Shown: one piece after another, positions 1 to 5,585 of the stretch
Numbering within the stretch: the stretch's first letter is position 1
Layout of the letters: each line of letters opens with the position of its first letter
Assembly (NCBI GenBank): GCA_018882625.1
Contig: VERO01000101.1
Coordinates: 1 to 7,821 of the forward strand
Direction of reading: 5' to 3'
DNA from: Phycisphaerales bacterium
GTDB taxonomy: Bacteria > Planctomycetota > Phycisphaerae > Phycisphaerales > SM1A02
DNA length: 7,821 bases
Translations under genes and position numbers: made by a program
Notes under the pieces: generated by a model
Seen by the model: only the letters and a program-made list of their open reading frames with translations
Told to the model about the DNA's origin: nothing
Databases searched by the model: none

Positions 1-2
1 GA

Positions 3-218
3 TCAGGCGCACTCGTGACGGTGGTGCGCTTCAGCACACCCACGTTCGTGCCGTGCTTTGGCGACTTCAACGGGGACAGGGTGGTGGACGGCATGGACCT
101 GTGCTTCATCCTTCACAACTGGGAACTCCCAGGACTCACGGACCTCAGCGGTGACGGCATCACGGACGGAGTCGATCTGGCTATGCTCCTCGCGATATGG
201 GGACCGTGCGACTCATGA
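3..218 (+). CDS. C-terminus of a secreted protein with dockerin-like Ca-binding tail (5' partial)
   Basis: The reading frame is open from the left edge, so this is the 3' end of a longer gene; the GTG at 15 need not be the start. What is visible is a short beta-like lead-in followed by two calcium-loop repeats. The first is DFNGDRVVDGMD (bases 63-98) and the second DLSGDGITDGVD (bases 141-176). Each has the D-x-(N/S)-x-D spacing and a final Asp, and each is followed by a hydrophobic helix ending in Trp. This paired layout is that of type I dockerins. In planctomycetes such a module, ending in 'WGPC' plus a few residues, commonly terminates exported proteins; that is family knowledge from memory. 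The body and function of the protein lie outside the window. It stops 20 bp before the kinase start, so the two may be co-transcribed. Confidence 0.8.
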   Translation, partial: SGALVTVVRFSTPTFVPCFGDFNGDRVVDGMDLCFILHNWELPGLTDLSGDGITDGVDLAMLLAIWGPCDS

Positions 219-230
219 CGCGTTGACGCC

Positions 231-237
231 GAGGGGG
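231..237 (+). promoter_or_regulatory. Shine-Dalgarno-like site of the kinase gene
   Basis: A GAGGGGG run sits directly before the kinase ATG, with one base between. The GAGG core is 4 bases from the start. It lies in the 20-bp gap after the upstream stop codon. No TAnnnT hexamer is found 6-8 bp before this ATG, unlike the genes further right. This supports ATG at 239 as the start and suggests translation from an mRNA shared with the upstream gene. Confidence 0.5.
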
Positions 238-238
238 C

Positions 239-3200
239 ATGGACAGAGAGCGACTCCGACTCGCGACAGACCGGATCCTTGCGCTGCCTGCCGAGGATCG
301 GCCTGCCGCGATCGCGGCCGAGGCCGCGGGCGATGCGCAGCTAGCCGAAGCCCTTGAGCGGGCGGTGCGTGAGGAGACCGTGGTCGGACCGGGCGTCCAG
401 AGTCCGGAGTCAAGCCGACAGACCGGAGGTCCTGCATCGCCTCGCCTCCAGAGCCTGGTGCCGAACGAGGAGGTCGTGGACGGCAGCCTGCGCTACCGCC
501 TCGTGAGGAGGCTCCCTGGCGGCGGTCTTGGCGAGGTCTGGGTTGCCGAGCAGACGGCGCCCGTGAGGCGGCGTGTGGCGATGAAGTTCATCCGGGACGA
601 CCGCATCACGCAGGCCACGCTCGACAGGTTCGAGAACGAGCGGCGGCTGCTGGCGTCGTTCGACCACCCGAACATCGCCCGCTACTACCACGATGGCCTT
701 CACGGCACGAGGCCCTGGTTCGCGATGGAGTTCGTGGAGGGCGACACGATCGACGAGTACTGCCGCCGCAACAGGCTGAACGTGATCGAGCGCATCAGGC
801 TCGTACAGCAGGTGGCTCGCGCCGTGCAGTACGCGCATGACCGCGAGGTGGTCCACCGCGACCTGAAGCCGCACAACATCATCGTCTCGAACGATGGCGT
901 GCCGAAGCTGCTCGACTTCGGCATCGCCAAGATCCTCAAGTCGAACTTCGAGGGGCCACGCGGCGTCACCAGCGACTTCGAGCCGCGGACCGACGAGTAC
1001 GCGAGCCCGGAGCAGCTCGAGAACAGGTCATCCACCACACGAAGCGACGTCTACGCGCTCGGCGTGCTCCTGTACGAGCTGCTCACCGACCAGCTCCCGT
1101 ATCACGTGCGCACGAGGGTCCGTGAGGCGATCCTCGAGCTCAAGAAGAGGGATCCGCCGCCGCCGATGAGCGAGGCGCTCGACGAGGTGGAGGATGACGC
1201 GGATGCGACCGCGGAGAAGCCGGAGGTCGCGTCGGGCGGTCCGCCGACGCCGCTCCCGCCAGGATCCTCCGGGTCTGGCGCATCGGGCAACCGCCGCAGG
1301 CGATCGCGGCCAGGCCGCGGCAGGCAGCCTTCGCGTCGACTCACGGAGATCGCGCGAAGCCGCGGCACTCGGCCCGACCGCCTCATCCGGCAGCTGCAGG
1401 GCAACCTCGACAACATCGTGCTCAAGGCGATGCGCATCGAGCCGCTGCGGCGCTACGACTCGCCCGAGGCGCTCGCCGCCGACCTCGAGAACCACCTGCA
1501 GGGGCTGCCGGTCGTGGCCTTGCCGGAGTCGGCCGCGGCGCGGCTGTCGCGCGCCCTCGTGCGCAACCGGTGGGTGGTGGTGGGGGGCATGCTCGCGCTG
1601 ACCGCAGCTGTGGGGGTACTGCTCGCGTCCACCTTCGCCTACCGCAACCAGGTCCTTGAGGCGGAGCGGGCAAGGATCGAGACCCAGAGGGCGGTGCTCC
1701 GTGCGGGGTTCGACCGCGTCATGAGGCAAGCTGACGAGGACGCATCGCGTACCACGCGAGATGCGGGCAGCATCGCCCGTCTGACCGAGACGCTCAGGCA
1801 GATGGAGACCGACTACACGGCCCTCTCCGAAGCGGGTGGGGAGGACGCTGCGGCGGTGCGTGACTGGCTCGAGACCGCCGAGCTCCGTCGCCGCCTCGCG
1901 GTGCTCGCCGACTCGCCGGCGAACCGCGCGGCGAATGCCGGCCGTGCGGAAGAGGCGGATGCGTGGATCGCGCGAGCGGAGCAGGCAGTGCAGCGGGCGA
2001 CTGCCATCTCGCAGGGTCTGGGCGATGCGGTACCTACCGAGGCGCTGCGGCTCTCCGCGAGTCTCGCGCGCGAACGCGGCGATGCGGCGAAGCACCGCAC
2101 CCGCGACCTTGCGGCCGCAGAGGAGAGCTACAGGCGAGCGGCATCGATGCTCGACCAGGCGATTGTGGCGGTGGGGCCTGGATCGCCGGACCTGCTGCTC
2201 CTTCGCAGGGAGCGGCTGATGTTGTCCACCATGCTCGCCGACATCGACAATGAGCTTGGGCGTCGCGACGCGCTGCTTCCCGCACGCGAGCAGGTCGTCA
2301 GCGGATACCGCGCCGAGCTGGCGAGGTCGGACTCCGCCGGAGCAAGGGTCGACCTCTCCATCGGCCTGCTGCGGCTCGGCGAGGCCATGGAGGCGGTTCA
2401 GGGCGCATCAGATGCATCCGTCCAGTGCTTCGAGGATGCGGTCGGGACGCTTCGGCCCGCGCTCGATGCGCGTGCGCGCGCCGAAGTGCGTCGCGCGGCA
2501 GTGGAGGCCTCGATCTACCTGGCCGATCGACTGATGGTTCGGGCTGGCCGCAAGAAGAGCAAGGAGCGCGACGAGGAGGACCTCCGCCGTGCCGGCGAGC
2601 TCTTCCTGGAGGCTGCGCAGCACGCTGCGGTGCTCGCCTTCCGGGCTCCGGAGGAGATGAGGACCCGTGAGGACCTGCTTCGGCTCCACCAGCTGCTGCT
2701 TCCGGGCGTGCCGCACGAATGGGCACTTCGTGGGCTTGATTCAGTGAGGGTCGTCCGTATCGAGCCCGACCGATGGATGCAACGCGATGGCGCTGTGCTA
2801 CCGCTGGAGACCGCCGACATGATGAGTGCGCCGGCCGCGCGCGCACTGCGCATCGCCCACGCGAATCGCCTCGCCCAGCAATGGGACAGCGCGCGGGATG
2901 CCAATCCGCCCGTGGAGCCGCCCGATGCCGCGAGGGTCGCGATGGCGATAGGCGACTCGTTGGAGCTTGCCCGCACCGTCGCGTCCGGCACCGAGACCGA
3001 CCTGTCGCTGATCGTGGAGTCCATGTGCTGCCTTGCGCTTGCGGCGGATCCGGACGTGGCCGCGATCCTCTGGCCTGCGGAACCGGAGCGGACCGCGCGT
3101 GCATCGGAGTCAGCCGCCCTGGCCCGCGGCTTGCAAAGGCGGCTCGAGGGACGCGAGCGCGAACTGGCCGATGGCCCGATCAGGGTCGCGAACTGGTTTG

Positions 3201-3259
3201 CGAAGGCGCGGCTGGATCTGCTCGAGCCGCGGCAGGCTGCGCCTGGCCCGAGCCAGTGA
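239..3259 (+). CDS. Membrane-anchored Hanks-type Ser/Thr protein kinase with large extracytoplasmic domain
   Basis: Predicted protein Ser/Thr kinase of 1006 residues. Residues 1-45 form a helical lead-in. The kinase domain spans about 85-430: glycine loop 92-100, ATP lysine K116 (VAMK), HRDLKPHN with catalytic D208, DFG at 226-228, and ASPE at 255-258. HRD makes it an RD kinase, so activation-loop phosphorylation is plausible. The glycine loop reads LPGGGLGEV, with proline where the first glycine normally sits. About 66 low-complexity residues (315-380: acidic, then Pro/Gly, then Arg-rich) interrupt the C-lobe before its last helices (GNLDNIVLKA). One membrane span follows at 445-468 (WVVVGG to FAY), preceded by arginines, so the kinase should be cytoplasmic and residues 469-1006 outside. 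That tail is Ala/Arg/Glu-rich and helical, beginning with a probable coiled coil; it may be degenerate TPR-like, but no repeat is clear. Ligand and substrates cannot be inferred. Confidence 0.95.
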   Translation: MDRERLRLATDRILALPAEDRPAAIAAEAAGDAQLAEALERAVREETVVGPGVQSPESSRQTGGPASPRLQSLVPNEEVVDGSLRYRLVRRLPGGGLGEVWVAEQTAPVRRRVAMKFIRDDRITQATLDRFENERRLLASFDHPNIARYYHDGLHGTRPWFAMEFVEGDTIDEYCRRNRLNVIERIRLVQQVARAVQYAHDREVVHRDLKPHNIIVSNDGVPKLLDFGIAKILKSNFEGPRGVTSDFEPRTDEYASPEQLENRSSTTRSDVYALGVLLYELLTDQLPYHVRTRVREAILELKKRDPPPPMSEALDEVEDDADATAEKPEVASGGPPTPLPPGSSGSGASGNRRRRSRPGRGRQPSRRLTEIARSRGTRPDRLIRQLQGNLDNIVLKAMRIEPLRRYDSPEALAADLENHLQGLPVVALPESAAARLSRALVRNRWVVVGGMLALTAAVGVLLASTFAYRNQVLEAERARIETQRAVLRAGFDRVMRQADEDASRTTRDAGSIARLTETLRQMETDYTALSEAGGEDAAAVRDWLETAELRRRLAVLADSPANRAANAGRAEEADAWIARAEQAVQRATAISQGLGDAVPTEALRLSASLARERGDAAKHRTRDLAAAEESYRRAASMLDQAIVAVGPGSPDLLLLRRERLMLSTMLADIDNELGRRDALLPAREQVVSGYRAELARSDSAGARVDLSIGLLRLGEAMEAVQGASDASVQCFEDAVGTLRPALDARARAEVRRAAVEASIYLADRLMVRAGRKKSKERDEEDLRRAGELFLEAAQHAAVLAFRAPEEMRTREDLLRLHQLLLPGVPHEWALRGLDSVRVVRIEPDRWMQRDGAVLPLETADMMSAPAARALRIAHANRLAQQWDSARDANPPVEPPDAARVAMAIGDSLELARTVASGTETDLSLIVESMCCLALAADPDVAAILWPAEPERTARASESAALARGLQRRLEGRERELADGPIRVANWFAKARLDLLEPRQAAPGPSQ

Positions 3260-3343
3260 CCTGCTCGGGCAGAGGTGCGTGTGGAGTGGAGGTGCGGTGC
3301 GAGGGCGTGCCGACCCGTACGTCATGCCGCGTGGCAATAGGGA

Positions 3344-3378
3344 GGCCCCGCCCGGGGAGACTTGTCCGGGTCGGGGCC
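3344..3378 (+). terminator. Strong GC hairpin, probable kinase transcript terminator
   Basis: Left arm GGCCCCGCCCGG (3344-3355) pairs with right arm CCGGGTCGGGGCC (3366-3378), with one bulged base and a 10-base loop. It lies 84 bp after the kinase stop codon. No clean T tract follows, only a CT-rich TTGCTCTTCTTC a little downstream. It is therefore either a terminator without a T run or a 3'-end stabilising structure; the sequence alone does not decide. Confidence 0.5.
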
Positions 3379-3500
3379 AATCCAGGGTTGCTCTTCTTCG
3401 CGATGGCCGCCTCACTGCACACGCGCCCATCATTCGCGGCTGGTCCCGCGCGCGGTCGGACGGGGAGAAGCTTCCGCGCACGGGAGCAGCCGGTGCCAGT

Positions 3501-3523
3501 CGAGTCGCTCCCTCCGCGACTCG
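3501..3523. repeat. Perfect 8-bp inverted repeat upstream of coaD
   Basis: CGAGTCGC (3501-3508) and GCGACTCG (3516-3523) form a perfect 8-bp stem around a 7-base pyrimidine-rich loop (TCCCTCC). It is about 78 bp upstream of the coaD promoter hexamer. It could be a second terminator for rightward transcription or a palindromic protein-binding site. No T run follows it. Confidence 0.4.
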
Positions 3524-3600
3524 CCTGACATCGGACACCGTCGAATTCTGACAGCCGACTGCAAGCGAAGTGGCGCGATTTTTGGCAGCGATCCCGCTTC

Positions 3601-3606
3601 TACACT
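3601..3606 (+). promoter_or_regulatory. Probable -10 element of a leaderless coaD promoter
   Basis: TACACT ends 7 bp before the GTG at 3614, so transcription starting the usual 6-8 bases after a -10 element would begin on the start codon. A T-rich patch at 3579-3584 (TTTTTG, 16 bp upstream) could be a weak -35. No Shine-Dalgarno is present between hexamer and GTG. The same arrangement recurs at three other genes in the window. Confidence 0.55.
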
Positions 3607-3613
3607 CCGTGGC

Positions 3614-4174
3614 GTGTCTGCACGGCATCTGGCGATCTACACCGGGTCATTCGACCCGCCGACGCACGGCCACCTCGATGTGCTCTCCCGCGCACGGAAG
3701 CTCTTCGACGAGATTGTCGTCGGCGTGGGGCGCAATCCCGACAAGGTCGAGCTCTTCACCGCCGAGGAGCGCGTCGCGCTGCTGAGTCCGCTGGTGCAGC
3801 AGCTGGTCGCGTCCGATCGGGGCTCGGCCTCGTGCAGCGTCGCCCGGTACTCGGGCCTGACGGTCGACTTCGCGCGCAGCCGCGGTGCCGTCGCGATCAT
3901 CCGCGGCATCCGCAACGTGACCGACCTTGCCGCGGAGTGCCAGTTCGCCATCACGAACCGCCAGGTGGCGGGCATCGAGACGGTGTTCGTCGTGACTGGC
4001 GAGTCGCACGCGTTCCTGTCGTCGAGCCTCATCAGGCAGATCGCCGGCTTCGGGGGATCCCTCGATGCGCTGAGCAGGTTCGTGCCGCCCAACGTGGCCG
4101 AGGCGATGCGCGTGAAGATGGAGGACCCGCGGCATCCGCTCGCGAGGCTCGCGCGCGAGTCGCAGGCCGACTGA
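3614..4174 (+). CDS. coaD: Phosphopantetheine adenylyltransferase (CoaD)
   Basis: CoaD (PPAT) transfers AMP from ATP to 4'-phosphopantetheine, giving dephospho-CoA, the penultimate step of CoA synthesis in the cytoplasm. The 186-residue product is a little longer than the usual ~160, from extra residues at the C-terminus. The nucleotidyltransferase fold is clear: AIYTGSFDPPTHGH with the TxGH motif at 17-20 (His20), NPDK with K44, IIRGIR with R97 and R100, ITNRQ, and a LSSSLIRQIA stretch (SSS at 136-138) matching the family's ISSS motif. GTG at 3614 is chosen because homology begins at residue 6 and a promoter hexamer sits just upstream; the frame is open to a TTG at 3362, but that extension looks non-coding. 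The gene converges with the minus-strand gene, the stops being 47 bp apart. Confidence 0.96.
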   Translation: MSARHLAIYTGSFDPPTHGHLDVLSRARKLFDEIVVGVGRNPDKVELFTAEERVALLSPLVQQLVASDRGSASCSVARYSGLTVDFARSRGAVAIIRGIRNVTDLAAECQFAITNRQVAGIETVFVVTGESHAFLSSSLIRQIAGFGGSLDALSRFVPPNVAEAMRVKMEDPRHPLARLARESQAD

Positions 4175-4185
4175 GCCGCATAGGG

Positions 4186-4211
4186 GCGCCGCCGCCCATG
4201 CGCAGCGGCGC
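4186..4211. terminator. Hairpin between convergent genes, possible bidirectional terminator
   Basis: GCGCCGC (4186-4192) and GCGGCGC (4205-4211) form a 7-bp GC stem with a 12-base loop. It lies in the 47 bp between the coaD stop (4172-4174) and the minus-strand stop (4222-4224), where a terminator shared by both directions would be expected. There is no T run on either strand. Confidence 0.4.
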
Positions 4212-4221
4212 GCGGCGAGCG

Positions 4222-4812
4222 TCACCGTGCCGTCGTGATGACGAAGCCGAGCTCGTCGGCCACCTGACGGTGGTGCCGGCGCATGTGCGACCGCACCTCG
4301 CGGATGCCCGGCATCGTCAGCGGATGGTGCTGAAGCGCCACGAAGTAGCTCATCTCGAAGAGTGTCGACTCGGTCCAGTCGACCTCCTCCCGGAATCCCG
4401 ACACGGCCACGGCTCTTGTGACCCGCAGGAACTGCCGGATCCGGCGGGGCGGGAGCGCCACCGTGCGGCAGCCGCCGAAGTGCACGACCCGCCCGCGGCA
4501 CTGCCCTGCGAGGCGCGACTCGAGCGCGTCGATGTCCATCCGCTCCTCGTGCCTCCTGACGTCGCCGGGCAGGAGCAGGCCTCGGCGCGTGTGTATGGCC
4601 AGCCACAGGATTGAGTAGCCGTGGTGCGCGCCGAGCATCCACTTGCGCAGGTAGTGCGAGATCTCGGCTGCCGTCGCGACATCGCGGTGCACGAAGGGGA
4701 TGCGGTAGTCGCTGGACCTGAGGAACTCGAGCGCGTGCCGGACTGAGATCGATGACGTGAGCCCGAACCACTCCGACTCGAGGCAGAAGATGCCCTTGCG
4801 GTACACGTGCAC
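4222..4812 (-). CDS. Small protein with caspase/CHAT-like His-Cys arrangement (possibly DUF6642-like)
   Basis: A 196-residue protein starting at GTG (4810-4812) behind a promoter hexamer. It opens with YRKGIFCLESEW. A hydrophobic strand ILWLAIHT ends at H74, and a second strand RVVHFGGC ends at C115. Next come AVAVSGF and EEVDW (residues 134-146). A strand ending in His followed about 40 residues later by a strand ending in Cys is the layout of clan CD peptidases (caspases, CHAT), so H74 and C115 could be a catalytic dyad. The usual 'HG' after the first strand is HT here, which weakens the case. The motifs also resemble, from memory, the family catalogued as DUF6642; unconfirmed. No signal peptide or membrane span is seen, so it is probably cytoplasmic. 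The gene diverges from the MBL-fold gene. Coding is supported by its varied, structured protein and its own promoter; activity is unproven. Confidence 0.8.
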   Translation of the reverse strand: MHVYRKGIFCLESEWFGLTSSISVRHALEFLRSSDYRIPFVHRDVATAAEISHYLRKWMLGAHHGYSILWLAIHTRRGLLLPGDVRRHEERMDIDALESRLAGQCRGRVVHFGGCRTVALPPRRIRQFLRVTRAVAVSGFREEVDWTESTLFEMSYFVALQHHPLTMPGIREVRSHMRRHHRQVADELGFVITTAR

Positions 4813-4818
4813 GCCCCG

Positions 4819-4824
4819 ATGCTA
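4819..4824 (-). promoter_or_regulatory. Probable -10 element of the minus-strand gene (leaderless)
   Basis: Read on the minus strand, TAGCAT ends 6 bp before the GTG start at 4812, matching the TAnnnT pattern and spacing of the other promoters in the window. CATAGC, shifted by two bases, is an alternative reading. No recognisable -35 is present at the usual distance. The GGGG before the GTG is too close to be a good Shine-Dalgarno. Confidence 0.45.
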
Positions 4825-4849
4825 TGAGATGCGCGCACGCCCCGACGCG

Positions 4850-4855
4850 TAGACT
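4850..4855 (+). promoter_or_regulatory. Probable -10 element of the MBL-fold gene (leaderless)
   Basis: TAGACT ends 6 bp before the GTG at 4862, placing the expected transcription start on the start codon. There is no clear -35 17 bp upstream, and only a weak CGGAA could act as a ribosome site. The divergent promoter's -10 lies 25 bp to the left, within this promoter's expected polymerase footprint. Confidence 0.5.
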
Positions 4856-4861
4856 CGGAAC

Positions 4862-5566
4862 GTGGCCGAGTACCGGATCATCTCGATTGGCGCGATGGCG
4901 GCGCATCCCCTGTGGGACGAGAGGGGAGAGGTGCGTCCCGCGCATGCGACGACGACGCTCGTCACCGCAGGCGACCGGCGCATCATCGTGGATCCCTCGC
5001 TGCCGCCGCAGATCCTCGTGCCTCGGCTGGCGGAGCGCTCGGGCCTCGGTCCGGAGCGGATCACCGACGTCTACCTGACGAACTTCAACCCGATGCGCAG
5101 GCGTGGCATGGCGGCCTTCGACGGCGCGCGGTGGTGGATCCCGGAGGCCGAGCGCGCCGCGATGGACGCATCGCTGCGGGAGCGCCTCGAGGAGGCCGAG
5201 GAGGCCGACGACGAGGATGTGGCGCGCATCGTGCGCGTGGAGCAGGCGCTGCTCGAGCGCTGCCGGGACTGCCCCGACTCGCTTGCGGAGGGCGTCGACC
5301 TGTTTCCGCTCGCCGGCGTGACCGAGGGCAACGCGGGTCTCCTGCTGCCCCAGCGCCGCGACACCGTGCTGATCTGCGGCGATGCCATCCCCACGGTCGA
5401 GCACCTGTCGGCGGGCCGCCTGATGTCCCCGTGCGCCGATGTGGAGCGGGCACGCGACAGCTTCCGTGAGGCCATCGAGATCGGGGACATCCTGGTGCTT
5501 GGCCGCGACAACGCGGTCTCGAATCCCATGCGCGGGCCCTTCGGCATAGGGCCGGGCGCCGAGTAG
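4862..5566 (+). CDS. Metallo-beta-lactamase-fold protein with degenerate metal site
   Basis: A 234-residue protein with the order of strands and loops of an MBL-fold hydrolase: HATTTLV, IIVDPSLPP (D44), TDVYLTN at the first metal-motif position, AGVTEGNAGLL, LICGDAI (D174), and LVLGRDNA near the end. The ligands themselves are mostly gone. The HxHxDH position reads NFNPMR (74-79), GHTPG reads GVTEG (152-156), and the last 'GH' reads GR (214-215); only the GD aspartate remains. It is therefore probably a non-metal or altered-function member, and the substrate is unknown. An Ala/Glu-rich helical insert occupies about 110-150. There is no signal peptide. GTG at 4862 is supported by the hexamer 6 bp upstream and by the fold beginning at residue 4. 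panB follows 19 bp downstream, so read-through into panB is possible. Confidence 0.85.
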   Translation: MAEYRIISIGAMAAHPLWDERGEVRPAHATTTLVTAGDRRIIVDPSLPPQILVPRLAERSGLGPERITDVYLTNFNPMRRRGMAAFDGARWWIPEAERAAMDASLRERLEEAEEADDEDVARIVRVEQALLERCRDCPDSLAEGVDLFPLAGVTEGNAGLLLPQRRDTVLICGDAIPTVEHLSAGRLMSPCADVERARDSFREAIEIGDILVLGRDNAVSNPMRGPFGIGPGAE

Positions 5567-5573
5567 CCCCTCC

Positions 5574-5579
5574 TACACT
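5574..5579 (+). promoter_or_regulatory. Probable -10 element of a leaderless panB promoter
   Basis: TACACT, identical to the coaD hexamer, ends 6 bp before the panB ATG at 5586 inside the 19-bp gap after the MBL-fold gene. No -35 sequence is visible in the end of the preceding gene, and no Shine-Dalgarno lies before the ATG (only GCGGG). It would give panB and the protease gene a start independent of the upstream gene. Confidence 0.5.
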
Positions 5580-5585
5580 TGCGGG

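Larger units (their letters stand above)
3260..3613. other. Non-coding intergenic stretch between kinase and coaD
   Basis: No convincing gene is seen in these 354 bases. The coaD frame stays open upstream to a TTG at 3362, but the translation there is rich in Ser, Arg, Cys and His and has no family resemblance. The conserved CoaD N-terminus begins only after the GTG at 3614. The stretch holds two GC-rich inverted repeats (3344-3378 and 3501-3523) and the coaD promoter at its right end. Confidence 0.7.

Noticed and set aside
223..228. TTGACG resembling a -35 box before the kinase
   Set aside because: No -10-like hexamer is found at a suitable distance (246-251 reads GAGCGA, inside the gene); the match is probably chance.
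1028..2095. 355-codon minus-strand open frame opposite the kinase
   Set aside because: The translation is Arg/His/Pro-rich low-complexity with no recognisable domain, while the plus strand encodes a clear kinase and membrane span there.
3362..3613. N-terminal extension of CoaD from a TTG at 3362
   Set aside because: The added residues are compositionally random and the family N-terminus begins right after the GTG at 3614, which has a promoter hexamer immediately upstream.
3647..5404. 585-codon open frame on the minus strand across coaD and the MBL-fold gene
   Set aside because: It is a GC-driven antisense shadow. Its translation is Arg/Ala/His/Pro-rich without motifs, and it overlaps coaD, the 196-residue minus-strand gene and the MBL-fold gene.
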